Positions 32,604 through 46,338 are shown, counted from the stretch's first letter. The stretch is 64,000 nucleotides of DNA from Symsagittifera roscoffensis (GCF_963678635.1 NC_087062.1:2172001-2236000); one strand, 5' to 3'. Numbers and translations: made by a program. Notes: generated by a model not told the origin, from the sequence alone.

Positions 32604-35043
32604 TCCTCCGACAACGTCCCAGGTTCAACTGTGTAGATGGCATTCAAAGGTTAGGACGGGTAGGTTTTCTCTAAGTGTTTTTAAAAAAATTTAATTGAGG
32701 GGTGATAAGGAAAAGGCCCTCTTAAAACGTGATCCCACCAAAATTGGGTATCTTCGCAATTTAAGTTTTCTTATTAAATATGCATTTTGGTTGAAAAAAA
32801 AAGGTTGACAAAAAGGCCCGATAACAGAGGTCCTCAAAAACTGGTGTAGTTGTCATGACACAAAATCTGATTAGTTATCAGAAAGTTTTCATTGTATAAT
32901 CAGAAAAAAAAGAAATTCGATTATTTTGCTTACATGTCAGTTGAGTGAATTCAAAATGCGATTAACTTGTTTGCAATCAGAGCATGCTTTTTCATGTTGC
33001 TTTTGATTTGCATTGCATCGTTTCAATTATGGTAGATACTTTTGTCTAATAGATGCAGTTTGTGTTCGATGCAGTCAAATAGCTTTAGTTGATTCCTCTC
33101 TATGTCGACTTGTATTTGAATGTTTGTTCAAAATCTGGTTTTGGAATCCCAGATAAAGCCGCACGTCCTATTTCGCAATTGCATGGAACATCCATGCGAA
33201 ATATTGGATTCTTGAAACTTAGATGGGAAGAAATAACAACCGGACGCTGCGCAAATGGTTATGAATTTTGTCTTCTAGCTATGATGAAGTGTCAAGAACG
33301 TAGTCAAGACTCTTATATAGGTCTTGTTTTTTTAGTTTTTTTTAAGGAAAATTTGTTCACGCTAAATTTGATTTTTCGCAGTTTGAATTTGATTGCTTTG
33401 AAACTTCGCTTCATTTCTTTTGTTAAAAGGAAGGCAAACTCCACTATCGAACAGAAAAGGTGTAAATGTCACGAAAAACGGGATCGACTTCTTGTTTTGA
33501 AAATGGAATTCAATTTAAGATTTCCCAGCGGAATAAAAAGTTTACTTATTGGTCCAGTTTTCTCATAATGTGTTACGTTTATCAAAAAAAGTGTCAATCA
33601 TAAATTGCTCTTTTATTTCATTAAGCCATCTTTTTTGGGTGCCCACATCGTTGAGGTCTTCTAACAAGTTATGCATTATGCTTTACCATATTTCGCCGCC
33701 TTTCATTATTCTTCATGACGCTTTTATAGGCCGCTGATTTTTTTTTTAAATATTTCATTCAATTTAAAATATTGATGCACTTAGGTATAATGCAGTTTTT
33801 GAGTTCAATTGAAATTCATCTGCTGAAAGTGAAATAAATAGCCCTCTCGAAATAAGAACGTGGAAATGGCGCGAAAAAACGTGAACGATTTTTAGTTTCG
33901 AAAGGGGAATTTAATTTTTAGATTTCCAACGGAATAAAAATTTTACCTATTGATACAGTTTTCTCTTGTTGGGCTCATGTTTAAAAAAAAACTGGCAATC
34001 GTATAATTCAAAGAGATTAAAGGGCATCTGTTTTTTTCTTTGAAATTCGGAAGTTGCGATTTCAAGAAAGTCAGTATACTTTTTTTGATGTCTACTTGTG
34101 TTCATTACTCTTTTCCAATCTTCGATTGGCTATGTTCATAAAATACTAAACTGGTATCTCTGGCTGCACCTGAGCCATTAGTTTGCTTTCAAGTGACCGT
34201 GGCGCGGTTGTATTGACGCGAGAATCCTAATTTACAGGTAGGAGATCCAAATTTACAGGTAGACTTTTTGCTGCATAAATTTGGCAGTTTAATAGCAGCT
34301 GTAGCTTTTTTATTGCTTGCTTAATGGTTAATATTGGTTTGTTGATGGGTTGCTAAATTTTCACCCGATAGTAGTGCACATGTGGGACTATTTATTTTCA
34401 TGTCGGTGGTTCGATTCAAGCGCATCGCAAAATTTTATTTTTCAATTCACGTTTATTATTTTTTCAATTTGTTTTTGCCTGTTTAGAGCTACTTTTTGCC
34501 CTTTTTTGCAAAAAGTATGTCTATACATTATGAGGCGGAATTTTTCAATGGATAGGAGCGTAACTTGGTATGTGTAGGTCTCTGAAATCCAGGTACAAGT
34601 CTTTAAATATGGTAACATTTTGTCGGAACGAGCAAGGAAAACGAAAGAACAAAGGAAGCACAGTGGGAGCGTCTTTGTTGCGGAATCCGCTTACAATTTA
34701 CAAAATACCCAGCTTGTGTTCGTCATGTATAAAAAATGTTGAATTCAGCTCAATTACACTGGCTAAAAGAGGCAAAAGGCACTCTCCGATTATGAAAGCC
34801 GAAATAGCCCAAAAAAAACGTGATTGATTCCAAGTTTCGCAAATGCATATAGTGTTTTTCCCAGCGGAATAATTTTTTCACTAAAAGAAAGGCAAGTTCA
34901 ACTATTAAACAGCAAAAGTGTAGAGGTCACGAAAAACTTAATTGACTTCCTGTTTCGAAAAAGTCAGTGATTTTTTTCCATTCTTTGTGGCCTGGCTGAC
35001 ATTTTTCAACTGTCAGTTAGATATATTCGTGGATGTGGTTAAT

Positions 35044-35975
35044 AGTAAAGAACCTAGTGAAGACTCATTTATAGGTCTTGCTGATTTTTTGTTTGTTTTT
35101 TTTTCAGGAAAAATTTATAAAAGTCTCTAATAACTACAGATGTGCATTCATACATATTGATGCATTCATGAATGCACTTAGGTATTTAAGCCACTTTTTG
35201 AGTTCCATTAAAGTTCAGCTGCTGATAGTGACGTAAATAGCACTCTCTAAATACGAACGTGGAAATGGCACAAAAAAAACGTGACCAATTTCTAGTTTCG
35301 AAAGTGAAATTTATTTTTAAGATTTCCCAGCGGAATAAAATTTCGATCGGTTGATCCGGTTTTCTCAAGTTGGTTATTGTTATCAGAAAAGCGACAATCA
35401 TAAATTGTTCCAGAGTTTCAAATAGCTTAAAGGGCATCTATTTTTTCTTTGAAATTCGAAAGTTGAGATTTTTTCAAGTCAATTTTTTTTCTATGTTTAC
35501 TGGCATTCATTACTCTTTTCCAGTCTTCGATTGGCTATGTTAAGGAGTAATGAACGTAGTGAAGACTCTTATATAGATCTTGCTGATTTTTTTTTCCGGA
35601 AAAAGTCATAAATTTTTAAATTTTGATGCACTAAGGTATAATGCACTTTTTGAGTTCAATTGAAATTCATCTGCTGGAAGTAACTTAAAAGCAGTCTCCA
35701 AATACGAACTAGGAAATGGCGCGAAAAAACGGAACGAATTCTAGTTTTGAAGATTTCCCAGCGAAATAAAAACTTTACCAATTGATCCAGTTTTCTCAAG
35801 TTTGGTTCATGTTATCAAAAAGCGCCATTCATAAATAGTTCTAAAATTCAAAGAGCTTAAGGGGCATCTGTTTTTTTTTCTGTGAAATTCGAAAGTTGAG
35901 ATTTTTGAAGAAAGTGTTTTTTTTATGTTTACTTGCGTTTATTACTCTTTTCCAATCTTTGATTGGCTATGTGTT
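35044..35975 (+). repeat. Two head-to-tail copies of the hairpin-ended repeat
   Basis: The first copy ends with CCAGTCTTCGATTGG (35520-35534) and CTATGTT. The second begins only a few bases later with AATGAACGTAGTGAAGACTC and ends at CCAATCTTTGATTGG (35952-35966). The units share GATTTCCCAGCG, AAATGGC and TTTCTCAAGTT blocks in the same order. Direct adjacency gives the best view of the unit limits (about 430-500 bp). Confidence 0.75.
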
Positions 35976-36481
35976 ACTTTTCTCGATTACTAAATTGAAA
36001 TTTTTTACTCATCTAAATTGACGTGTAGACTTTATTTCATTTGTCTTGTGGAGTTTCTCCTTTTTATTACTTATTCCGAAAAGCTTGTTCTGTGACTCCG
36101 CCGAACACTAATGAGAAAAACTGAAAATGGGGCTGAAATAACTGTAAATTAATTCCTATGCTGAAATGGAGACAAACTAAGCTCATCAATGAGAAAAATG
36201 AAAGTGACACCAAAAAACGAGATTGAATAAAAGTGGGTTTTATTTTTTAGATTTGCAGCCGAGTTGAAAAAATTACCTATCATAACAATCAAGTCAAAGA
36301 ACGCAAAGATTTTTAATATACTTGTAAATCAAACATGTTTTCGGCTTCCTCGAGTTCATTTTCTATTCCAACATGTCACTTGACGTTTTTTCGCTCAACA
36401 GCTGTATTTGGTTTGAACTGTTTGTATCTTATGTTTTATTGACTTAGTTTGCGTCATTTAAAAAGAAACGTATATTTTATC

Positions 36482-36985
36482 TTTTTATAGTCGAACAACG
36501 TAGTGAAGAATCTTATATAGGTCTTGGTGATTTTTTTTTGTTTTTTTTTCAGGAAAAAGTCCTAAAATAATGATGCACTTAGGTATAATGCCCTTTTTGA
36601 GTTCAATTAAAATTCAACTGCTGAAAGTGACGCAAATAACACTCTCCAAATAGGAACGTGGAAATGGCGTGAAAAAAACGTGAATGATTTCTAGTTTCGA
36701 AAGTGGAATTTATTGTTAAGATTTCCCAGCGGAATAAAAGCGTTACTATTGATCCCGTTTTCTCAAGTTGGGTTCACTCGATATTTTGAAAAGTTGGGGG
36801 GGGGGGAGTGGAAAAGAGCCGAATTGTGTTAGTTTTATCAAAAACGTGTCAACCATAAATTGTTGAAATTGGAAGAGCCTTAATTTTTTCTTTGAAATTA
36901 GATTGTTTTTTTTTCTAAAAACAAGCCAGTATTTTTTTGACTCCTCGCGTTCATTGACTCTGTTCCAACTGTCTGTTGGCTGTGT
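36482..36985 (+). repeat. Hairpin-ended repeat with variant stem
   Basis: The start is AACGTAGTGAAGAATCTT and the end is CCAACTGTCTGTTGG (36965-36979) followed by CTGTG. It includes a run of nine or more G near 36797-36806. Confidence 0.65.
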
Positions 36986-37822
36986 TTGTTTTTCCGAAGG
37001 GGTTGCGTAAAAATTGAGATTTCACAACTTACAAAAGTTTTTTATGACAACAATTTTTTTTCGGCTCAACGAGAGTTCACCCAATTTTGTCGGCTTAGTT
37101 GCCGCCACATAAATGTTTCTGCTTATTTAACGCCGGTATATGTCTTAATGGACGCATTTTTCATAAATTGAACATCATTCCAGAAAAATTCTTTCTTTCA
37201 TTTTCTGTCTGCCAGCTTGCAATGCTATGTTTGAGTTGTATCTCATGTGGTGCGAACCTCAGCTTCGCATCTGTGTTATAATATGTTCAGCCCTACAGCG
37301 TCCGTTTTTTTGTTCTTCTTTCTAACGCATTCTATTATGTGCCCGTTTTAAGATGTCTGACGTAAATTGGGCGATGGATGAGTAAAAATGTAAATTTCGA
37401 ATTAGTTGCTAATGAGTTTACAAGTCCCCTTAGATTTGATTTCCTCATCAGGAAATAGAAATCTCAGAGAAATCCCCTTGTGCTCAATCTCTTGAATAAT
37501 TAACCGGATCAATCCAATTTTGGTGGTGGCTGATCACATCAAAGATGTGGCCTAAATCTTTTAAAAGCTGGTTTTTTCGTCATATCAAAAAATAAAAAGA
37601 AACAGGCGCTTCAACAACGAAGGGTATTTGCATCAAAAAGACAAGGACTGTTATGTTTTCTAATTAAGAAAAGCGGTTTTTGCAATTGGGCCTTTATTAG
37701 TTTTGCTCACTTCGTTTCGTTTTCAAATAAGTCTTCGTTTTTTGTCTTTTTTCAGTAGATTTTTGAGATGTGTGAAATCATGATTTAATCATTTTGAACA
37801 TGCTAAAGTAATGATCATATTG

Positions 37823-38168
37823 TCATCGACAGATCTAAGGTTTTCTCGAGGGGGTGAGATTTTTTGAAAATAAAATTTTGTCGACCTTTTCTTAGGTCGA
37901 ACAAATTGATTTTCTGAGCGCTCACAGCACACTTAAAGGACCCTATAAGTTTTTATCTTGAAAAAAAAGATGTCAAAAATGCCGCTTGTTCGACGCGCGC
38001 TCCCCCTCAAAACTAGTATATATTGTCGCTAAAGGAGCTTTTAGAAAATATTTGGGGTCGGTAGTCGAAAATGGATGTCATCAAATAATACCAAAGGGAG
38101 ACCCTTTGATTGATAAGGGGGTCGAACCCCTGAAAAAAAAGAGGCAACCCCCCTAAATCCGGTCCTGA
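37823..38168 (+). repeat. Diverged hAT-type MITE relative
   Basis: Contains AGATCTAAGGTTTTCTCGAG near the left end, GCGCGCTCCCCCTCAAAACT in the middle and AAATCCGGTCCTG at the right end, in the same order as the element at 55745. The terminal repeats are eroded and no target duplication is evident. Confidence 0.5.
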
Positions 38169-41100
38169 ATTACTTATATATCCCCCACGAAAGTAAGAAG
38201 GGGGAAATCAAAAATATGTGGCTAGTTAATGCCTCTCACTCGCAATCAAGAGGTTGATGTTTTGAAGCACAATAGGATCAATGGGGTCAAGCTTACACGT
38301 TTTCTTTTTTCTTTCAATGAATGGATTGACGTCACTTAAGATCTCAGGTTTTTCTGTCAGGAAAAGCCTTCAAAGTTGTGAAGTTTAAATTTCATTTTTC
38401 GCTGTTTGATTTCCTGTCAAATTCCTTTTTTTTAAATAAGTTTAAATCATAGAAGAATTTTGAAGCTCGAAAAGTTTTTTTTTTTCGATTTGATTTTTTG
38501 GTTTCTTTGGCAATGTTTTCGTTTTGTTGAGTTTATGAACGCTTTTCCTAGTGTTCAATGTCCATATTTTGAATAGATTTCACAAACTTTTTATCATTTT
38601 TGAGAAAGACTAATTTGAGATCACGGCTGTTTGATGTTGTTTTGATATCACTAAATTTAAATCAGGGTTGAATTCATTCTCTCCAGTAATTTCTTATGCT
38701 TATGTCAGTTTATTCTCGCTCTGATAAAATGCATTTGCCCATGCCAGGTTTTAAATAGTTATGCCATAAAATTGACCAATATGTGTTTCTGGTGGTTTCC
38801 TGAATGGAGCAAGCTACCTGAAAAAGATTGACCAAAACGAGAATCGGTAATTCAACTGATCCGTTTCGGGGCTTTGCATTCATTTTGTTCATATTTTTTT
38901 CATGGTGCCAGGTGTTACGTCCAACATAGCCTGCATATTTTTCTCAAATGCCCCGTTTGCGTTGAATAGTGTTTGCAGAAGTGGTGTTGCACGTTTTTGA
39001 ATAGTAGAAGTAGTCGTTTGATTTTATTTAAGTTTATACAGGTCTGAACCCCAAAACGTAAGTGAGTTTAAAATTTAGTTCCCTTTTAAACTGATTGTTA
39101 TGTGTGATAGCGAATGAAATAGTTTGAGAACATTTTGCTCGTAAAGACATTAGAAAAAAAGAAATAAGGATAGCCGGTAACTGCAAGTAGCACAGAATGT
39201 TCCGACCATAGTCTCACAAAATACTACGTTTTTTCAAATTTTTAAGGTTTTTTGGCGTGGTGTGATAAAATGAGCTGAACAAAAACTGGGAATTAGGTAT
39301 ACTCGACAGCCATACTAAAATGAGCAAATTGAAAACAGTTTCTTTAAAAAAATGCCTGAAAAACGAAAAAAAAATCGAAAAGTTTGCGAATTTTTGAAAA
39401 TTTTGATGCCAAAATGCGCTTTAATACTCAAAATAAACTAACTTTACGCAAGTAAAACTAAGGTTTTCCGTTTTAATTTAAGCTGTTGTAAGCTTTTAGT
39501 CAAGTTAAATAAAAATGCTCGCTCGAAATAAGACGAAAAATCAAAAATTTCAAACCTGTTTTTCTCGGCATTGGGAAAATTTTTTAAATTTTTAAATGTT
39601 CGAATTTTTAAATGTACGACTGTAAGGTTTTAATATGATATATCACTCAACCCAGTCCGATCATTATTTGTGGTACATGATTTTGCGTGGAAAACAAAAA
39701 GCAAAAAAAAAATAAAACAAAACACCCGAATACAAAGTTCCTCCCCATTTTCAATGGTCGGAACAATAATGACAAGGCTTTTGGATTCATTTTGGCTTAG
39801 ATACTATATTGGCTTAGATATTACAGGGCTTAGACTGGTTCATTATTGCTAAATTTACGACATAATGAACCTGTCTATCTGTTGTGTCAGTTGCTCACCC
39901 TTTGAGTTTTTTTAGTTCTCAAGCTGAAGTGCATTATTCAATGTTGTGTCAATACGAATCACATCTTAGAGGAACATCCCAAAACCAGTGACAGAAAAAA
40001 CTTGATATCCTTGACGATGGATGCGTGTTATAGTTTCATGTATATTCTATGCTTTCTTAAATCTTATCCTAAAAGAATTCCAGTGTCAATTAGGGAGTTT
40101 GTATCATTTGTTTTGAAACTTTTTGTCATTCTGAGTTAAAACAAGCCAAAGATGAATGACTATTCATGTTAAATTTGTACTAAAATTATATTTTCCGATG
40201 TCAGAGCAATGCTTCGTTTCACAAAAATTGGCTTTAATTACGTTTTGAATGTGGTTTGTTCAACAAAAACGTGAACAAAAGAAAAACGCGTTGGTCACAA
40301 GTATACCGGTGTACTCGTGTGCAGGTATGAATCTCTTTCCACTTTGATGATTATGAAAATACGGCGAATACCAATTTCATTTGGCGTAATGTGTTGATTT
40401 ATCTGTTGATTTCAAGAATCCAATTCTTTCATTGGTGTTTGTATATTTTTCAATTTAGTTTCTCCTGCGCTGTTTTTTTTGGTTGAGACGGATTCGCTTG
40501 AAATATAGTTTAAAGCAGTACTTTTGAGGCTATTCTCATGCGATCAAGACTCAATGCGCGAAAATTCTCAGGCAATCAATGCTCTTTAAGCTGGTCTAAA
40601 CTGACTGATTAAGTGTAAAAGAACAAAGTGATTTTCACTTATATAGGTCTTGACAATTTCTTGGTTTGTTTTATTTTCGAAAAAAACTTGAAATTTTTTC
40701 ACGCTCAACTGTATTTTTTTGCGGTTTGATTTCTTATGTTCCGTTCATTTTACTTTGTTAAAAAGAATGCAAACTCCACTATCGAAAATCAAGGTCACAA
40801 AAAACGTGATGGGCTTCTAGTTTCGATAGTGGAATTTCTCAGGGGAATAAAAAATTTGCTTATTGATCAAATTGGGTTAACTATCTAAAAAGCTCCAAGC
40901 ATAAATTGTTCTTGAAATTCGAAAAGATTCAAGGGTATATATTGCTTCTTTGAAATTCAAAAATTGAAGTATTTGCAAAAGTTAAAACAGTTTTTTCTTT
41001 CGGTTTCCTTGTGTTAATTGAGTTTTTTCCTACTGTCTGTTGGCTATCTTTGAATTTTAGAAATAATTTCGGAGTATGTGGTCTGATTTTTTTAGGTTTA

Positions 41101-41281
41101 CAGATTAAAAATGGAGTAAAGCCAATTGATGAGAAAGTGACTTCTTTCTTTCTACCACAATTTTAACACTAATTTAGTTTTCATTCTCTGGTTCGTTCAG
41201 TTTTCACCTATTTTATTTGCGCTGTTCTGAAAAAAATTGCAGAAAAGTAAGGATAAAAGAAATAATGAGGTTTAAATGATT

Positions 41282-42010
41282 TTACCCTTGCGATAAGCAA
41301 GTGTATTGCTGTCGGACACTAGACATTTTTTTCATAAACAATTTTGTCCACAAGATCTGCACTTCTAGAGGATCTTCACTTCTAGAGAAAGTTACACATG
41401 TAGTATCTTTCTCTAGAAGAGACTTAAGTAGTAATTAGTTCAAACCCATTTCAGGTAGTAATTATCTTTTCAAAAAATTGTTCAATTTTTCTTCGTGTTC
41501 GTGGTTTTCTAAATTCTGCCGGTTCATCTTTTTTTAAAACCTCATTTTTTATCTGGCAGAGTTTTTATTGGGTTTTTAAAGCATGGGTTTTGTTCCAGGC
41601 TAAGCAATTTTTACCATGACTGATTTTGAGTTTCGAGAGCGAAATATATTTGTTTGGGATTATGTGTTTCAGTTCGGATGGTTCGTAAAAACTTTGAAAT
41701 TATAGGAAATTTTTTATGACAAAGTTCTGTTTTTGGCTCAACAGGTTTCGACCCCAAGTTTGTCTCCTTTGTTGCCGCTGGGTAAATGATTCCCATTTAT
41801 TAAGGCCTCTTTATGAACATCATCCGATACAAGTATGAAGTTTTTGTAGCTGCAATTTTTCAACTTTTGTCAAGTTATTTTTTCAATTAATTTTTTCCAA
41901 CTTAATTTTTCAGAAATATTTTTGACATCTGTCTTTTTCATTTATTATGTTGTAGCGCAATGTGTTTTTTTTTGCATAGCAAGTGTTGCGAAACTCCACT
42001 TCGCCTCTCC
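41282..42010 (+). repeat. Hairpin-bounded repeat, copy 3
   Basis: Starts TTACCCTTGCGATAAGCAAG (41282) and ends with GCGAAACTCCACTTCGCC (41988) and TCTCCG, the hairpin being imperfect. A TTTGTCTCCTTTGTTGCCGC block near 41759 matches the internal blocks of other copies. Confidence 0.45.
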
Positions 42011-44239
42011 GTAAAGACTTATCAGGAATAAGTATTCCAATTTGTTCACGCTCAATTTTGGTTTTTCTCGAAAATTCACTTTTTGGTATAAAACTTTCGG
42101 TATATGTGCATTTTTTGAGTCTAATGCAAGTGTAATGAGAGAAATGACGCAAAAAGCATGATCGATTTTTAGTTTCGAAATTGGAATTTAGTTTTAGGTT
42201 TCCCAGAGGAATAAAATCGTTTCCTGATATACTAGTTTTTTCAAATTGGGCTAGTTATATCAAAAAAGTATCAACTTTAAAAGCTTATGAAATTTGAAGA
42301 GCTTTTAAGGCCATATATTTTTGTTGTAGTATTTTTGAAAGTTGAAGTTTTTTCAAAAAACCAGTCATTTTTGTTGTTGTTTTTTGAGCGTTCCTTGACT
42401 TTTTTTTCTAACTGTCTTTTGGCTATGTTCGTTTATATAGATGTCAGATTTGATTTTCGCGGTTTGTCTTAGTTTTTTTCCTAGTTCAATTGGTTTCTTT
42501 TATTGAAAGAAATCAGTCTCCACATGTAAACAGCCAAATTATAATGGTCATAAAACATGAAAACTTGATTTTTCTGAACTCACAGCAGAATAAAAAAGTT
42601 ACTGATCGAGTTTTTCTACATTCAATAACTTCAAGAAAAAATCTTATCTTTTCACGAAATTCAACTAGCCTTAACATGCTGTGTTCGAAAATTGAAAAAT
42701 GATTTTTTCGATGTCCTTGTTGTTTGAAAGTTTTTGATGTCTTTGAGTTGTTTTAGACTTTTCTAACCATCTGCTTGCTATGTTTGTTTTTTCATTTCAG
42801 AAATCATTGGGAAGTTTGTTTATGCTCCATTCATGTTTTTGCTAAATGACTTTGAAGTTTGACTTCAAAGTTAATTCAAGTTAGTGAAAATTTGATTGTC
42901 CTTTAACGCGCAAAACTATGTGGGGCAACATGTAGCAACTGTTTTAATGAAGCTTAATTTTTTAAAGAATTGGATGACGTTTTTCAAGCAAAATTTAGTA
43001 CATAATATATGAAAGTCAGATTGAATTGATTGATATATAATTTAAAATACCGAATAGTAGTACCGTGAGCTACGATAAGTTTCCGGAAAGTTTTTCTCAA
43101 TTTTGAGAGAAGACGGATAGAAAATTAGTTCAGTAGACTAATGGCATGCGAACACATTAAATGTTCTTCTTCAAACATAAACTGGCATCGACTTAAGGAC
43201 GCGCATTCAGGATGCCCAATTTTGGTTTTTCGTGGTTTGGCGTATAATATTTTTCAAGTTCGGTTCTATTTATTTTTTAAAAGGAAGCAAACTCCGCTAT
43301 TGAACAGCAAAAGATTAAAGATAACCAAAAACCTGATCGACTTTAATTTCGAAAGTGAATTTCATTTTTCAGACTTCTCAGCGGATAGAAAAGTTTTTCT
43401 ATTGATTCAGTTTTTGCAATTTGAGTTTCATTTTATCAAAAATGTGTCAATCATTAATTGTTCTTGAGTTTCAAAGAGCTGTAAGGCCCAATTTTTCCAC
43501 TTTCAAATTGAAAAGTTGAAATTTAAATAAAAAACAAAAGTTGACACTGAAGTCCGTTTTTTTCTCTTTCCTTGCGTTCGTTGTTTCTTTTCCATCTCTC
43601 TGTTAGCTGTGTTTTTTTAAAGTCAGGTCAGTTTTCGTTTTCAAATTTCTGAGCAGTAAACAAACTTCACCAATCTTTCCAACTTTCTCAATTTGAGTTA
43701 ATTTTATTAAAAATGTCAAAATGGGAGGGGAGGAGGAGGGCAACGCAGTCAACCGTTGTGTAGGATGGAAAACCAGTCATCCGTAGTGTAGCGTAACGGT
43801 ATTAGACTATAAGATATGTAACGGCTTTTTTCACGTATACGGTTACTACATCAAGGTCGAAGTTAGCAAAATTACTGCGAAATCGGCTTCCTAATTTGAT
43901 TACCTTATTGTTCTCGAAATATGATTTTTTTTTAAAGTTTCAAGTAAAATGAGATTTCAAAAGCATCACATTTAAATTTCTCAGCCCTTTATTTCGGTAC
44001 GTTCATGATACTCTCAGGCGTTTGCAGTTTTGCCTCCAAATATGTCTGCTCAAAACTTAAGTTTCTGAGGTACACATCTAGCTTTTAGTTGTGCCTTCGC
44101 TTTTTTGAAAATTGTTTGAAAAACTTAGATTAAAAAAATCATCTGTAATTTTGAAAGTCTCGACTATATAGTGTGGTGCTGATATGTTACTCTCAGAGGT
44201 TGCAGACCTCCTAGCGTTACTGCTCAGATCGTCCAATCA

Positions 44240-45765
44240 GCCTCGAGATCCAGCAAGCCATCCATAAAGCCCTTCAGCGATTCATTAATCGATCTTCTTA
44301 ACAAGCTATTCATCCATTTTATCCAGCTAGTTATCTTTCTATCTCGCGGTGTTTTCATGCATCAATCCAAACGTCCGTCCTTCAAGCCAGCCATTGATCT
44401 AGCTATTCATACAACGATACATCCATCCATCGAGCGATCCTACCAGCCAAGCCATCAAGTCAACCATCAAGCCATCAATCGATCTAGCCATCAATACAAT
44501 GATACATTCATCCGTCCATTCATTCATCAAGCGATTCACCCAACGACCTCTCCATTCAGTGAGCCATTCAGCCATCAATCTATCCAACCAAACATCCATC
44601 AGCCAGTTCTTAAAAAATTGGTTCATCCATTCAGATATCCATCGATCCAGCCATCTATCTAAACAAAAGCCAGCCAGCCATCCATCCATCTATCCGAGCA
44701 GTTAATTCATCAAACGATCCCTCCATTAATCAGGTCATCCATTATTCATCTAGTCATCCATTCAACTAGCCATTCATCCATCTAGCCATCAATCATTTCA
44801 GACAACCATCCATCTAGTAGACCATCCATTGACCAATGCAGCCAGCCATCTAGCCATCCATTCAACAAACCACTCATCCATCGAACCACTCATCCATCGA
44901 ACCACATATTCATCAAGCTATCCTTCCATTCATCCAAACCATCTATCTAATCATCCATCTAGTCATCAAGCCTTTCAATCTATCCATCCCGCCGTCCTTG
45001 GACCCAACCATTCATTTATCAATTTACCAGCCATCTATCCATTAATAATTCATCATTTCATCTAGCCATCCGTCCATCCAACTAACCATCCATCTATCCA
45101 TGAAGCCCATTCATCTAGGCATCCAACGATCTAGTCATTCACTCTTTCATCCATTCATCCAGCCAGTCACCCATCTATCAACATCCATCCCCGTTGATCT
45201 AGCCATTCATCCATCTAGATAGCCTTTTGTCCCACATCCATATATTAAATCATGCGTTTATCTAGCCATCCATGCATCCCACCTGTCATCCATCATCGAT
45301 CTAACCGTCTCCATTCAACCAGCCATCCATCAACCTGGCCATGCATCCGTTCAGCCGTCCCACATCCCCTCTGTTCTCCATACAGCCAGCCATCCATCCA
45401 TTTAGCTATTCAGTCAGCTATCAATCCATCCATCTATCCAACCATCAATTCATCCAGCCATTCAACAAATCAGTCATCAAAATATCTAGTTCATCCATCC
45501 ATGCTCTCATCAATTCAGCCATCCATCCACACCGTCATCAATCATGCCATCCATCCAGTCATCTTTCGATCCTGCCATCAGTCAAGCCATCCAACCATCC
45601 ATCCAATCAGCCGTCTAGCTATACGTTTCGACATTCATCCATACTTCCATGCATGTAACCAGCCATCCATCCATCTATCCTGTCTTCAATACGTCCATCC
45701 ATTCACTCAGTTATCCCCACAACCAGCTAACGATCATCCATCCGTCCAACCGAATTTTCTGTTAA
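44240..45765. repeat. Degenerate CCAT/CCATC minisatellite
   Basis: About 1.5 kb of CCATCCATC-type units mixed with CTAGCCATC, CAGCCATC and TTCATC variants, with no fixed long period. It opens many spurious frames on both strands (Pro/Ser/Ile/His repeats on the plus strand, Trp/Met/Asp on the minus strand). No coding function is likely. Confidence 0.95.
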
Positions 45766-45819
45766 AGATGATTAAATGTTAGATTTTTCGGGAGCCGTTC
45801 TAGCTGCAGTGGGTCTGCT

Positions 45820-46338
45820 AGTTGCTCTTGAAATTCAAAAAAACTTTAGGTCTACATATTTTTTTTGTTTGATATTCAAAAATTGAGCCTAAATTTTTTT
45901 CTTTTGCGTTTAATGTAATTTTTTCAACCTCTTTTTCATTGTCTTTACTTGCGTTCATTGTTTCGTTTACTTGCATTCATTGTCTTTTTTTGTATTAGTT
46001 TTTCTGTCTAATTTACTATTAGTTAGCTAACAACGCTGCTCTTACGTTGTATCGTAAGTGATGCGGCGCTCCGCTTTGCCTCTGTATTACAGCCGATTGA
46101 TTTTCATTTCAGAGCAGTAGTTGGGTGCTTTCTTAAACATGGAAGCTGATTCAAGTGCAACAGTTGAAGATACGGAAAATGAAGCTTTGAAAGTTTTTTA
46201 TATTTATCTTGTTCTCCAGTAGAAGTATCTTACAAAAACGTACACTCTGAAATAGTGTTCGCTCCTTTGCATTGTCAAATTGACGGGTGCTTTGTTTAAA
46301 TTTACCTTTAAACGCAATAATTTGATTCGTTTCACGAA
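45820..46338 (+). other. Repeat remnants and 5' region of left B-box pseudogene
   Basis: Holds a partial TTATATAGG-family copy (about 45820-46010), a GCGGCGCTCCGCTTTGCC hairpin-type end (about 46063), then TTTTCATTTCAG at about 46098, a probable 3' splice site. An ATG at 46140 opens MEADSSATVEDTENEALK, which resembles the N-terminus of the B-box genes but runs into a stop. It may be a duplicated or abandoned first coding segment. Confidence 0.4.

Larger units (their letters stand above)
32604..44240. repeat. Gene-free repeat domain
   Basis: No gene can be supported in this 11.6 kb. It holds many copies of the TTATATAGGTCTTG repeat (about 33292-33650, 33760-34135, 35044-35541, 35542-35975, 36482-36985, 40610-41056, 42045-42430 and 43210-43615), a hAT-type MITE relative (37823-38168), a third hairpin-bounded repeat (41282-42005) and a diverged copy of the 58.5-60.2 kb sequence (40200-40600). 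Two diverged satellite units lie at about 43960-44230. Confidence 0.75.

Noticed and set aside
43960-45765. CRISPR-like array
   Set aside because: Repeats are either satellite units or microsatellite-like, with no uniform repeat/spacer pattern, and the genome is eukaryotic.
44357-45782. Long Pro/Ser/Ile/His-rich frames on the plus strand and Trp/Met/Asp-rich frames on the minus strand
   Set aside because: They are by-products of the CCAT minisatellite and carry no domain.
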